From an uncultured Prevotellaceae bacterium (GTDB lineage: Bacteria; Bacteroidota; Bacteroidia; Bacteroidales; Bacteroidaceae): 35,484 nucleotides of DNA. Numbering within the stretch: position 1 is the stretch's first letter; each line of letters begins with the position of its first letter. The notes under the pieces are model-generated. The model saw only the letters and a program-made list of their open reading frames with translations. It searched no databases and was not told the origin of the DNA. The position numbers were made by a program, and so were the translations under genes. The DNA lies in assembly GCA_900316445.1 (NCBI GenBank), contig ONCZ01000040.1, forward strand, positions 1 through 35,484. Reading direction: 5' to 3'. Positions 1-8,306 of the stretch are shown here, one piece after another.

Positions 1-17
1 AAGGTACAAAAAAATCC

Positions 18-49
18 GCACATAGCCAAATATTATACAGACTATGTGC
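18..49. repeat. 8-bp hairpin at the left edge
   Basis: GCACATAG (18-25) is repeated inverted as CTATGTGC (42-49) with a 16-nt AT-rich loop. It has no T-run and no gene attached within the window, so it may be a regulatory or transcript-end structure of a gene lying to the left. The first six bases would also complete a minus-strand -7 box (TACCTTTG) if preceded by CA, which cannot be seen. Confidence 0.3.
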
Positions 50-119
50 AGAATTCAAGTGTTAAAAAGGGGCAGGTGGGACTTTTTCAGTGCCCTCCAT
101 CACGGTTCCCTTCCTTCAG

Positions 120-207
120 CGGAAGGTGAGGGATTCAAACCCCCGATACCCGAAAGGGGTATACCGGATTTCGAGTCCAGCGCGATCGATCACTCTGCCA
201 ACCTTCC
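120..207 (-). tRNA. tRNA-Ser (anticodon CGA)
   Basis: Read on the minus strand this folds as a class II tRNA. The acceptor GGAAGGT (207-201) pairs perfectly with ACCTTCC (127-121). The anticodon loop CTCGAAA carries CGA (complement of 171-173). There is a long variable arm with stem TACCC/GGGTA and a T-arm GGGGG-TTTGAAT-CCC(T)C. The discriminator is G and no CCA is encoded. It reads UCG serine codons. Confidence 0.93.
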
Positions 208-249
208 TTTATATGCAAACTTAAACAACCTTCTCTCCGATTGCGGATG

Positions 250-281
250 CAAAGGTAATACAAATTCCTGATTCCACCAAA
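250..281 (-). promoter_or_regulatory. Promoter of tRNA-Ser(CGA)
   Basis: On the minus strand a -33 TTTG (281-278) is followed by exactly 20 nt and a -7 box TACCTTTG (257-250), the Bacteroidetes housekeeping promoter pattern. Initiation would fall near 243, about 36 nt upstream of the mature tRNA 5' end. Confidence 0.8.
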
Positions 282-305
282 GGAATTGCGGGAAAGTTGC
301 AAAAA

Positions 306-890
306 TTAATCGAAAGAAAGCTTTTGGAGGCGATTACGAAGCTGTTCGGCTTCGGATTTGCGGATGCTGAGGCGAATCTCGCAGGTGTTGTCATAGGTCT
401 GTGAGACGATGCGTGGCTGCATGTCTTTCACGATGCGCATCACGTCGTTCATCATAGGGTAGGGGAAGTTGTAGGTGATGATTTCCTCTACCTGGCGTGT
501 CTCGATTTCTGAGTGTGCGATGGCATCGGCGGCAGCTTCACGATAGGCTACGATGAGCCCGCTGGTACCGAGGTTCACGCCGCCGTAGTAACGCACGACA
601 ACGATAAGGATGTCTGTGAGTTCGTTGGAGTTGATTTGTCCGAGGATGGGCTTGCCGGCTGTGGATGAGGGCTCGCCATCGTCGTTGGCACGGAAGTCTG
701 TGCGCTCAGGGCCGAGCATGTAAGCGTAGCAGACGTGGCGGGCATCGAAGTATTTCTTGCGGTAGCGGGCAAGGATGTCCTTGATTTCCTCAACGGTAGA
801 CACATGATGAGCGAAGGCGAGGAACTTGCTACGCTTATCTGTGTAGTAGCCCTCGCCTTCGGTCTTGAGTGTGCGATATTCGTCGGTCAT
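306..890 (-). CDS. YigZ/IMPACT family protein
   Basis: This 194-aa protein belongs to the YigZ/IMPACT family. The N-terminal UPF0029 domain carries the family signatures DDGEPSSTAGKPIL (about residues 69-82) and VVVRYYGGVNLGTSGLI (about 96-112). The C-terminal part (about 135-194) is the ferredoxin-like second domain. Length matches bacterial YigZ (about 200 aa). The family is related to eukaryotic IMPACT, which affects translation regulation; the bacterial biochemical role is not settled, so I give no reaction. It lies 64 nt downstream of carB on the same strand, so it may be read by carB transcription, although a GC-rich hairpin sits between them. The start is the ATG at 890. Confidence 0.9.
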   Translation of the reverse strand: MTDEYRTLKTEGEGYYTDKRSKFLAFAHHVSTVEEIKDILARYRKKYFDARHVCYAYMLGPERTDFRANDDGEPSSTAGKPILGQINSNELTDILIVVVRYYGGVNLGTSGLIVAYREAAADAIAHSEIETRQVEEIITYNFPYPMMNDVMRIVKDMQPRIVSQTYDNTCEIRLSIRKSEAEQLRNRLQKLSFD

Positions 891-910
891 GCGGTTGTTC
901 AGACCACCCC

Positions 911-944
911 GCCCATCCGGGCACCCCTCCTGACTCAGGAGGGG
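911..944. repeat. GC-rich hairpins between carB and yigZ
   Basis: A nearly loopless 10-bp palindrome (CCCCTCCTGA at 924-933, TCAGGAGGGG at 935-944) follows the carB stop. Beside it lies a smaller GCCC/GGGC stem (911-922). On the minus strand no T-run follows, so a classical intrinsic terminator is not supported. It may be a processing or pause structure. Confidence 0.4.
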
Positions 945-954
945 AAGAGGTTAC

Positions 955-3900
955 TTAGTTGTTATATTCCTGCCAACTCTTGATCTTCACATCCTCGAGA
1001 TTCATGGCGGTGAAGGCCTCGATGAAAGCCTTAGCCAGACGGACGTTGGTCATCAGGGGGATATTGTGATCGATGGCACCACGGCGGATTTTGTAGCCGT
1101 TGGTGAGTTCGCGTGAAGAATGGTTCTTCGGCACGTTGATCACCAGCCCGACTTTGTGCTGCGAGATGAGATCCATCACGTTGTTCTCGCCGTCCTCGTC
1201 AGGCCAAGCCACAGCCGTAGCCTTCACACCGTTATCATTGAAGAACTTGGCGGTGCCTGCCGTGGCATAGATGGTGTAGCCCTTCTTGGCCAGCTGCTGG
1301 GCAGGCTCAAGCAGACTTACCTTACCCTTAGCACCACCAGAAGAGATGAGCACGGCATCCTTCGGAATCGAATATCCCGTGGCAATCAGCGAGTTGAGCA
1401 TAGCCTCGTTGAGGTCGTCGCCCAGACAGCCTACCTCACCCGTAGAGCTCATATCCACACCCAGTACGGGATCGGCATTCTGCAGACGGGCAAACGAGAA
1501 CTGTGAGGCCTTCACACCGATGCGATCGATATCGAACTCGCTCTTCTCGGGCTTCTGATAAGGTGCGTCGAGCATGATCTTCGTGGCGGTCTCGATGAAG
1601 TTGCGCTTCAGGATCTTCGATACGAAGGGGAACGAACGGGAGGCACGCAGGTTGCACTCGATGACCTTCACCTCGCGGTTCTTGGCCAGGAACTGGATAT
1701 TGAACGGACCGCTGATGTTCAGTTCGGCAGCGATCTTATGAGCGATCTTCTTAATCTGACGGATGGTGGAGAAGTAGATGTGCTGTGCGGGGAACACCAT
1801 CGTGGCGTCACCAGAGTGCACACCAGCATACTCAACGTGCTCAGAGATGGCGTACTCAATTACCTCACCCTTATCAGCTACGGCATCGAACTCAATCTCC
1901 TTGGTCTCAGTCATGAACTTCGATACCACCACAGGGAACTCCTTCGATACCTCGGTAGCCATATTGAGGAAACGATGCAGTTCCTCTTCGTCGTAGCAGA
2001 CGTTCATCGCAGCGCCTGAGAGCACATACGAGGGACGGACGAGCACGGGATAGCCCACCTTGGCCACAAACTCCTTCACATCGTCAAAGCTCGTCAGAGC
2101 CCTCCATGCCGGCTGGTCAATGCCCAGCTTGTCGAGCATGGCTGAGAACTTGTCGCGGTTTTCGGCGCGGTCGATATTCACAGGCGAGGTACCCAATACG
2201 GGCACACCCTGGCGGTAAAGCTTCATGGCGAGGTTGTTAGGAATCTGACCACCCACGGAGACAATCACACCACGGGGCTGTTCGAGGTCAATCACATCGA
2301 GCACGCGCTCCAGTGAGAGCTCATCGAAGTAGAGACGGTCGCACATATCATAGTCCGTAGAGACGGTCTCGGGGTTGTAGTTGATCATAATCGACTTGTA
2401 GCCCAACTTGCGGGCGGTGTTGATGGCGTTCACCGAGCACCAGTCGAACTCTACTGAAGAACCGATGCGGTAGGCACCTGATCCTAAGACCACCACCGAC
2501 TTCTCGTTGTTGTAGTAGTTGATGTCGTGGGCAGGCACGTATTGCTCACCCTTGGGATCTCCAAACGCGGGCGTGTGCGTGTACGTGAAATAGAGGTAGT
2601 TGGTCAGTTCGGGATGCTCTGAGGCCACCGTGGGAATGCGCTTCACCGAGGGGAGAATGCCCTTCTGCTTACGATATTTGCGCACCTCCAGATTCTCCTT
2701 CTCCATATTGCCGCCCTGGGGCTTCAGCACGAAGCGGGCAATCTGGAAGTCGCTGAATCCGCAGCGCTTCACCTCCAGCAGCAGCTCGTCGGGCAGCGCC
2801 TCGAGAGAGTCATATTTCATCAGCTCGTGCTTCAGGTCAACGATATGCTTCAGGCGCTCAAGGAACCACACGTCGATCTTGGTCAGCTCCTCGATGCGCT
2901 CGATGGTGTAACCCTCTTCGAGAGCCTGGGCGATGGCAAAGATACGGAGGTCAGTCGGGTTAGCCAGCTCCTCATCGAGGTTATCGAACTTCGTGTGGTC
3001 GTTGCCCACGAATCCGTGCATGCCCTGTCCGATCATGCGCAGACCCTTCTGCATCATCTCCTCAAACGAACGGCCGATGCTCATAATCTCGCCCACGGAC
3101 TTCATTGAAGAACCGATCTGACGGCTCACGCCTGCAAACTTCGTCAAGTCCCAGCGGGGAATCTTACAGATCATATAGTCGAGCTGTGGAGCCACGTATG
3201 CACTCGATGTGGTGCCCATCTCACCGATCTGGTCCAGCGTATATCCGAGGGCGATCTTGGCGGCGACGAAGGCGAGGGGATAGCCGGTGGCCTTACTTGC
3301 CAGTGCCGAAGAGCGGCTCAGGCGGGCGTTGATTTCGATGATACGGTAGTCGTTGGTCTCGGCGTTGAATGCGAACTGAATATTACACTCACCGACGATG
3401 CCCAGATGCTTCACGCACTTGATGGTGATCTCCTGCAGCATCTTCACCTGCTCCTCCTTCAGCGAGCAGGTCGGAGCCACCACGATCGACTCTCCGGTGT
3501 GGATGCCGAGCGGGTCAAAGTTCTCCATCGAGGCCACCGTGAAGCAGCGGTCATTGGCGTCTCTGATGCACTCGAACTCAATCTCCTTCCAGCCCTTGAG
3601 GCTTTCCTCAACAAGGATCTGTGGGGCAAAGGTGAAGGCAGACTCTGCCAGTTCGCGGAATCTCTTCTCGTCGGGGCAGATACCAGAGCCAAGGCCTCCG
3701 AGGGCGTAGGCTGAGCGGATCATGATAGGGAAGCCGATCTCACGGGCGGCCTTCAGCGCATCATCCATCGACTCGACGGCATGGCTGACGGGCACCTTCA
3801 GGTCTACCTCGGCCAGCTTCTTCACAAAGAGGTCGCGATCCTCTGTGTTCATGATTGCCTCCACGCTCGTACCTAATACCTCTACGCCGTACTCCTTCAG

Positions 3901-4215
3901 CGTACCGTTCTGATAGAGCTCCGTGCCGCAGTTCAGGGCGGTCTGGCCGCCGAATGCCAGCAGAATGCCGTCAGGGCGCTCCTTCTTGATGATCTCAGTC
4001 ACGAAGTGTGCATTCACCGGCTGGAAATACACCTTGTCTGCAATACCTTCACTGGTCTGGATTGTGGCGATGTTTGGATTAACGAGAACGCTCTTGATTC
4101 CCTCCTCGCGGAGTGCTTTCAATGCTTGTGAACCAGAGTAGTCAAACTCTCCTGCTTGTCCGATTTTCAAGGCACCCGATCCGAGTACCAACACCTTTTT
4201 CAGTTCTTTTTTCAT
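955..4215 (-). CDS. carB: Carbamoyl-phosphate synthase, large subunit
   Basis: This 1086-aa protein has the full duplicated architecture of CarB. The first ATP-grasp half (carboxyphosphate synthesis, about residues 1-400) starts with KVLVLGSGALKIGQAGEFDYSG. It is followed by the oligomerisation region (about 400-560), the second ATP-grasp half (carbamate phosphorylation, about 575-940, starting VVVLGSGAYRIGSSVEFDWC) and a C-terminal MGS-like allosteric domain (about 945-1080, with YATAGTAKFF). It makes carbamoyl phosphate from bicarbonate, ATP and glutamine-derived ammonia for pyrimidine and arginine synthesis, in the cytoplasm, in complex with CarA. carA is not adjacent: upstream is a promoter and then asparaginase. 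The start is an ATG 43 nt downstream of the -7 box. Confidence 0.98.
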   Translation of the reverse strand: MKKELKKVLVLGSGALKIGQAGEFDYSGSQALKALREEGIKSVLVNPNIATIQTSEGIADKVYFQPVNAHFVTEIIKKERPDGILLAFGGQTALNCGTELYQNGTLKEYGVEVLGTSVEAIMNTEDRDLFVKKLAEVDLKVPVSHAVESMDDALKAAREIGFPIMIRSAYALGGLGSGICPDEKRFRELAESAFTFAPQILVEESLKGWKEIEFECIRDANDRCFTVASMENFDPLGIHTGESIVVAPTCSLKEEQVKMLQEITIKCVKHLGIVGECNIQFAFNAETNDYRIIEINARLSRSSALASKATGYPLAFVAAKIALGYTLDQIGEMGTTSSAYVAPQLDYMICKIPRWDLTKFAGVSRQIGSSMKSVGEIMSIGRSFEEMMQKGLRMIGQGMHGFVGNDHTKFDNLDEELANPTDLRIFAIAQALEEGYTIERIEELTKIDVWFLERLKHIVDLKHELMKYDSLEALPDELLLEVKRCGFSDFQIARFVLKPQGGNMEKENLEVRKYRKQKGILPSVKRIPTVASEHPELTNYLYFTYTHTPAFGDPKGEQYVPAHDINYYNNEKSVVVLGSGAYRIGSSVEFDWCSVNAINTARKLGYKSIMINYNPETVSTDYDMCDRLYFDELSLERVLDVIDLEQPRGVIVSVGGQIPNNLAMKLYRQGVPVLGTSPVNIDRAENRDKFSAMLDKLGIDQPAWRALTSFDDVKEFVAKVGYPVLVRPSYVLSGAAMNVCYDEEELHRFLNMATEVSKEFPVVVSKFMTETKEIEFDAVADKGEVIEYAISEHVEYAGVHSGDATMVFPAQHIYFSTIRQIKKIAHKIAAELNISGPFNIQFLAKNREVKVIECNLRASRSFPFVSKILKRNFIETATKIMLDAPYQKPEKSEFDIDRIGVKASQFSFARLQNADPVLGVDMSSTGEVGCLGDDLNEAMLNSLIATGYSIPKDAVLISSGGAKGKVSLLEPAQQLAKKGYTIYATAGTAKFFNDNGVKATAVAWPDEDGENNVMDLISQHKVGLVINVPKNHSSRELTNGYKIRRGAIDHNIPLMTNVRLAKAFIEAFTAMNLEDVKIKSWQEYNN

Positions 4216-4257
4216 TTTGTTTGGGTTGATTTTGTATCCTTGTTCTTAAATCGCGTG

Positions 4258-4289
4258 CAAAGATACGATGTTTTTCGGAAACCACCAAA
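4258..4289 (-). promoter_or_regulatory. Promoter of carB
   Basis: On the minus strand TTTG (4289-4286), 20 nt, then TATCTTTG (4265-4258). Both Bacteroidetes promoter elements are exact. The implied leader is about 35-40 nt. This indicates that carB is transcribed independently of the upstream genes. Confidence 0.85.
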
Positions 4290-4634
4290 TTTTACTGCCG
4301 CTGTAATGTTAAAATATGCACATTTTTGATTCCTCAGCCCGTTAATTTATGCAAACGGCATATTTATGCAGTTTGAGCAGCCCAAACTCCGACTTTCAAC
4401 TCTTCGGACTCCCGCTTTGCAGGCTTCGGACTCATAGGTGTTGAAATGGACATTGTGACTTTTGACTTTGTGACATTAAGCACCTTCCGATGTGCAAGGG
4501 CAGGCAGGAGTACTATATTATTAAATTATTATATTTTAATATATAATAATTTTTAAATTCCATTTGCCATCCATCTTTGTATTTCCATACTACCTTAATG
4601 TGGCAAAGTGGCAAAAAACATTTGTTACCAAATT
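4290..4634. other. Intergenic stretch upstream of carB
   Basis: No credible gene here. It contains three things. One is a run of GAC-containing 7-8 nt words (TTGTGAC, TTTTGAC, TTTGTGAC at 4453-4474). Another is two copies of TTCGGACTC around 4400-4432. The third is a long AT-only inverted repeat (about 4523-4552, arms AAATTATTATAT / ATATATAATAATTT). The AT palindrome may be a cruciform or transcript-end structure. Confidence 0.5.
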
Positions 4635-4662
4635 TTATCCCCCGCCATTCGGCGGGGGATAA
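4635..4662. terminator. Intrinsic terminator downstream of asparaginase
   Basis: The stem ATCCCCCGCC / GGCGGGGGAT (4637-4646 and 4651-4660, extendable by two A-T pairs) has a 4-nt ATTC loop and is flanked by TTTTA/TAAAA tracts on both sides. It lies 18 nt past the asparaginase stop codon, which is on the minus strand. The symmetric tails would allow function in either direction. Confidence 0.88.
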
Positions 4663-4679
4663 TTTTATGTATATTAATC

Positions 4680-5714
4680 TCACAACGGTGAGATTTCGCC
4701 GCGGAGGGACTGCGTCATGAGGGAGCGGACGGTGTCGGGGGAGTCGGGATAGTGCGACTGGAGGAACATCAGCTTGGTGACGGCACTTTCGACGGTCATA
4801 TCGCGGCCGCTGATGACACCCGCCTCCTGGAGATGGTAGCCGCAGTCGTAACGGGACATCTCGACGGCGCCCTGCAGACACTGACTGATGTTGACGATCA
4901 CCTTGCCGTTCTTCGTGCCCTCGCGGAGGGCGTTGAGGAGCCAGGGGCTCTGGGGCGCATTGCCGGAGCCGAAGGTGCGCATCACGATGGCCTTGAGGTT
5001 CGGCGTGTGGATGATGTGCCGGATGAGGTCTTCGCGGATGCCGGGGAAGAGGGAGAAGATGATGACGTTGTTGTCGAGCCGGAAGTGGGGCGTCATCGGC
5101 TGAGCCCAGTCGGGCTGGAGGATGCGCTCGCGGTGGTAGGTGATGTTGACACCGGCATCGACGAGGTGGGGGAAGTTGAACGACTCGAAGGCATTGAACT
5201 CCTCGGCGCTCTGCTTCGTGGTACGGTTGCCGCGCAGCAGGTGGCCTCCGAAGTAGATGCCCACCTCAGGCACTAAAGCACGGCCCTCGGCATCTTTTGC
5301 GGCGGCGATCTCGACGGCGGTGATGAGGTTCTCCTTGCCGTCGGTGCGGAGCTGTCCGATGGGCAGCTGCGAGCCGGTGAAGATGACGGGCTTGGTGAGG
5401 TTCTCGAGCATATAGGAGAGGGCAGAGGCGGTGTAGGCCATCGTGTCGGTGCCGTGCAGCACGACGAAGCCGTCGTAGTCTTCGTAGTGGTCGGCGATGC
5501 AGTGGGAGATGTCTGTCCACCGTGCGGGCGTCATATCGCTGGAGTCGATGGGGGGCGAGAACTGGAAGGACTCGATCTCGGTGTCGAACTGCTTGAGCTC
5601 GGGCACATTCACCAGCAGGTGCTCGAAGTTGAAGGGCTCGAGGGCGCCTGTCTGCGGGTTGCGGTTCATACCGATCGTACCGCCTGTATAGATGAGTAAT
5701 ACTCTGCTGCGCAT
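4680..5714 (-). CDS. ansA: Type I (cytoplasmic) L-asparaginase
   Basis: This 344-aa protein hydrolyses L-asparagine to aspartate and ammonia. The N-terminus VLLIYTGGTIGM holds the first catalytic threonine (TGGTIG). VLHGTDTMAYTASALSYML holds the second catalytic threonine-aspartate pair. A C-terminal subdomain follows. There is no signal peptide, which points to the cytoplasmic type I enzyme rather than the periplasmic type II. Length fits the family (about 340 aa). The gene is monocistronic, with its own -7 box and a strong terminator, and is divergent from uxaC. The start is the ATG at 5714. Confidence 0.95.
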   Translation of the reverse strand: MRSRVLLIYTGGTIGMNRNPQTGALEPFNFEHLLVNVPELKQFDTEIESFQFSPPIDSSDMTPARWTDISHCIADHYEDYDGFVVLHGTDTMAYTASALSYMLENLTKPVIFTGSQLPIGQLRTDGKENLITAVEIAAAKDAEGRALVPEVGIYFGGHLLRGNRTTKQSAEEFNAFESFNFPHLVDAGVNITYHRERILQPDWAQPMTPHFRLDNNVIIFSLFPGIREDLIRHIIHTPNLKAIVMRTFGSGNAPQSPWLLNALREGTKNGKVIVNISQCLQGAVEMSRYDCGYHLQEAGVISGRDMTVESAVTKLMFLQSHYPDSPDTVRSLMTQSLRGEISPL

Positions 5715-5746
5715 AGAAAAGAAAACGTTTACGTGTATATTTTCTG

Positions 5747-5785
5747 CAAAGATAGTATATTTTTGCGAAATAATGAGTAACTTTG
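5747..5785. promoter_or_regulatory. Divergent -7 boxes for ansA (-) and uxaC (+)
   Basis: The minus strand carries TATCTTTG at 5754-5747, 33 nt before the ansA start. The plus strand carries TAACTTTG at 5778-5785, 61 nt before the uxaC start. The two boxes are only 23 nt apart, so polymerases would compete for overlapping DNA. I do not find a clean TTTG at the -33 position for either. Confidence 0.65.
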
Positions 5786-5846
5786 CGGAAAATTTGAAAT
5801 CAGTAGCAGATTATTATACCTTACAAACTTAATAACTCATAAACTT

Positions 5847-7253
5847 ATGAAGCAGTTTAATGACGATAACTTCGTTCTGGAGACCAAGACGGCACAGGAC
5901 CTGTATCACAATCACGCGGCAAAGATGCCCATCATCGACTATCACTGTCACCTCATCCCCGAGATGGTGGCCAACGACCACCGTTTCAAGTCGATCACCG
6001 AGCTGTGGTTAGGCGGCGACCACTATAAGTGGCGCGCGATGCGTACGAACGGCATCGACGAGAAGTACTGTACGGGCAAGGACACGACGGACTGGGAGAA
6101 GTTTGAGAAGTGGGCCGAGACGGTGCCCTACACCTTCCGCAACCCGCTGTACCACTGGACGCATCTGGAGCTGAAGACGGCCTTCGGCATCACGAAACAG
6201 CTCTCACCGAAGACCGCCCGCGAGATCTTCGACGAGTGTAACGAGAAGCTGAAGCAGCCCGAGTTCTCCGCCCGTGGCCTGATGAAGCACTACAACGTGG
6301 AGTGCGTCTGCACCACCGACGATCCTGTAGATGACCTGCACAACCACATCGAGTATGCCAAGCACAAGGCGCAGGACGATCCGATGATGATCCCCGCCTG
6401 GCGTCCCGACAAGGCGATGAACATCGAGAAGGCTGAGTTCCCGAAGTACGTGGAGCAGCTGGAGAAGGTGAGCGGCGTGGAGATCAGAAACTTCAACGAT
6501 ATGGTGGATGCGCTGCAGAAGCGTCACGACTTCTTCGAGATCAACGGCTGTAAGCTGAGCGATCACGGCATCGAGGAGTTCTACGACGAGGAATATACCG
6601 ACTCGCAGATCGAGACCATCTTCGAGAAGGCGATGCGCGGTCAGCAGCTGTCGAACGAGGAGGTGCGCCAGTTTAAGAACTGTTTCCTCACGGTGATGGC
6701 CGAGATGGATGCCGACGCGGGCTGGACACAGCAGTTCCACTACGGTGCCATCCGCGACAACAACACGGCGATGTTCAACCAGCTGGGTCCCGACACGGGC
6801 TTCGACTCAATCGGTGAGTTCAACACGGCGAAGGCGATGTCGAAGTTCCTGAACAAGCTGAATATGAAGGGCAAGCTCACGCGAACCATATTATATACGT
6901 TGAATCCGTGCGCCAACGAGGTGATCGCCACGATGCTGGGTAACTTCCAGGGTGGTGAGCCGGGAAAGATACAGTTCGGTTCGGGATGGTGGTTCAATGA
7001 CCAGATGGACGGTATGATCAAGCAGATGAACGCGCTGAGTGTGCTGGGACTGCTGAGCCGCTTCGTGGGTATGCTGACGGACAGCCGTTCGTTCCTGAGC
7101 TATCCGAGACACGAATATTTCCGCAGAATACTCTGCAACCTGCTCGGCAACGACGTGGAGAAGGGCCTGCTGCCAGCAGATATGGAGATTCTCGGACGGA
7201 TGGTCGAGGACATCTCGTACAACAATGCCCGCAGATACTTTAAGTTCTACTAA
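5847..7253 (+). CDS. uxaC: Glucuronate isomerase
   Basis: This 468-aa protein is in the UxaC family, which isomerises D-glucuronate to D-fructuronate and D-galacturonate to D-tagaturonate, the entry step of hexuronate catabolism. Visible signatures are the metal-site motif DYHCHL near residue 32-37, the CTTDDPVDDL segment (about 152-161), WRPDKAMNIE, and the C-terminal GSGWWFNDQMDG and LTDSRSFLSYPRHEYFRRIL. Length equals family norm (about 470). No other uronate gene (uxaB/uxuA/kdgK) is beside it; the regulon must be elsewhere. It is followed at once by a long 9-nt-period hairpin. Confidence 0.97.
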   Translation: MKQFNDDNFVLETKTAQDLYHNHAAKMPIIDYHCHLIPEMVANDHRFKSITELWLGGDHYKWRAMRTNGIDEKYCTGKDTTDWEKFEKWAETVPYTFRNPLYHWTHLELKTAFGITKQLSPKTAREIFDECNEKLKQPEFSARGLMKHYNVECVCTTDDPVDDLHNHIEYAKHKAQDDPMMIPAWRPDKAMNIEKAEFPKYVEQLEKVSGVEIRNFNDMVDALQKRHDFFEINGCKLSDHGIEEFYDEEYTDSQIETIFEKAMRGQQLSNEEVRQFKNCFLTVMAEMDADAGWTQQFHYGAIRDNNTAMFNQLGPDTGFDSIGEFNTAKAMSKFLNKLNMKGKLTRTILYTLNPCANEVIATMLGNFQGGEPGKIQFGSGWWFNDQMDGMIKQMNALSVLGLLSRFVGMLTDSRSFLSYPRHEYFRRILCNLLGNDVEKGLLPADMEILGRMVEDISYNNARRYFKFY

Positions 7254-7265
7254 ATAATTTTTAAG

Positions 7266-7339
7266 CCTACGGATTTTACGGATTTTACGGATTGATTTGT
7301 TCCCAGTGAAAAATCCGTATAATCCGTATAATCCGTAGG
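7266..7339. repeat. Phased-repeat hairpin, 9-nt unit (ACGGATTTT)
   Basis: The left arm 7266-7293 is built of ACGGATTTT repeated with a 9-nt period. The right arm 7312-7339 is its inverted copy built of AATCCGTAT. 26 of 28 positions pair, and the two mismatches are T-T at equivalent positions in successive units. The loop is 18 nt. It lies between the uxaC stop and the start of the pseudouridine synthase gene. Confidence 0.9.
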
Positions 7340-7351
7340 AGTTTATCAACT

Positions 7352-8248
7352 ATGCATTACAATTCAGGACAAAATCGGGAGGGGGACTACGAGCATTATG
7401 TGGTGCAGGAAGAGAAGCCGCTGTTAGAGTGGCTGATAGAGAATGTGCCGCAGTCGAAGTCGAAGATCAAGGCGACGCTGTCGGGACGCGGCATCAAGGT
7501 GAACGGGAAGACCGTGAGCCAGTTTGACTTCGCGTTGAAGCCCGGGATGAAGGTGTCGGTGAGTAAGACGAAGCGCAACCAGCAGGGGTTCAAGAGCCGC
7601 TGGGTGAAGATCGTCTATGAAGACCGGTGGCTCATCGTCGTGGAGAAGGAGGCGGGCATCCTGTCGATGGCGGGTGGACACGCGAGCCTGAACGTGAAGG
7701 CGGTGCTCGACGACTATTTCAAGAAGTCGCGTCAGAAGTGTACGGCGCACGTCGTGCATCGTCTGGACCGTGATACCAGCGGCCTGATGGTCTATGCCAA
7801 GGATATGGAGACGGAGCAGATACTGGAGCACAATTGGCACGATATCGTGTACGACCGCCGTTATGTGGCCGTCTGCTCGGGTGAGGTGATGGACGACGAG
7901 GGGACGATCGCGAACTGGCTGAAGGACAACAAGGCCTATGTAACCTATTCGTCGCCTGTGGATAACGGCGGGAAGTATGCGGTGACGCACTTCCACGTGA
8001 ACGCCCGTACGACGGAGCACTCGTTGGTGGAGTTCAAATTAGAGACAGGCCGTAAGAACCAGATCCGCGTGCACGCGGCTGATATGGGACATCCGGTCTG
8101 CGGTGACACGAAGTACGGCAACGGCGACGACCCGCTGGGCAGGCTCTGCCTGCACGCGTGGCTGCTGTGCTTCCACCATCCGGTGACGGGTGAGCCGATG
8201 GAGTTTGAGACACCCTTTCCAACAGCTTTTAGGAAGCTGTTTAAGTAG
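7352..8248 (+). CDS. RluA-family RNA pseudouridine synthase with S4 domain
   Basis: This 298-aa protein has an N-terminal S4-like RNA-binding domain (about residues 23-70: SKSKIKATLSGRGIKVNGK) and a C-terminal RluA-type catalytic domain. The signature HRLDRDTSGLMV (136-147) contains the catalytic aspartate D139. A conserved GRKNQIRVH motif follows near residue 233. It isomerises uridine to pseudouridine in rRNA or tRNA; which position cannot be told from sequence. The last codons carry an 8-bp hairpin (AACAGCTT/AAGCTGTT, 8221-8241). The next gene follows after a purine-rich direct repeat. Confidence 0.93.
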   Translation: MHYNSGQNREGDYEHYVVQEEKPLLEWLIENVPQSKSKIKATLSGRGIKVNGKTVSQFDFALKPGMKVSVSKTKRNQQGFKSRWVKIVYEDRWLIVVEKEAGILSMAGGHASLNVKAVLDDYFKKSRQKCTAHVVHRLDRDTSGLMVYAKDMETEQILEHNWHDIVYDRRYVAVCSGEVMDDEGTIANWLKDNKAYVTYSSPVDNGGKYAVTHFHVNARTTEHSLVEFKLETGRKNQIRVHAADMGHPVCGDTKYGNGDDPLGRLCLHAWLLCFHHPVTGEPMEFETPFPTAFRKLFK

Positions 8249-8304
8249 GAGAGAAGGAGTAAGGAGTAAAGGAGAGAAGGAGTAAGGAGTAAAGGAGAGA
8301 AGGA
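8246..8304 (+). repeat. 23-nt purine-rich tandem repeat carrying Shine-Dalgarno words
   Basis: Two full and one partial copies of a 23-nt unit (AAGGAGAGAAGG followed by AGTAAGGAGTA) start at 8246, 8269 and 8292. The first copy includes the stop codon of the pseudouridine synthase. The last partial copy ends 2 nt before the ATG of the 50-aa gene. Each unit has several AGGAG words. The unit also occurs at 16585-16610 behind bamD. Confidence 0.9.
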
Positions 8305-8306
8305 AT

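Noticed and set aside
61-119. Terminator after tRNA-Ser(CGA)
   Set aside because: On the minus strand there is a T-run but no convincing stem ahead of it, so I do not call it.
44-271. 75-aa plus-strand open frame
   Set aside because: It spans the tRNA-Ser gene and its promoter, has no ribosome-binding site and no protein-like pattern.
4513-4881. 122-aa minus-strand frame overlapping the asparaginase 3' end
   Set aside because: It runs antisense-in-frame-shift through asparaginase codons and then through the terminator hairpin and AT-rich DNA; composition follows the real gene.
8246-8304. Possible CRISPR-like array from regular purine repeats
   Set aside because: No spacers, unit only 23 nt and directly tandem, and no cas genes nearby.
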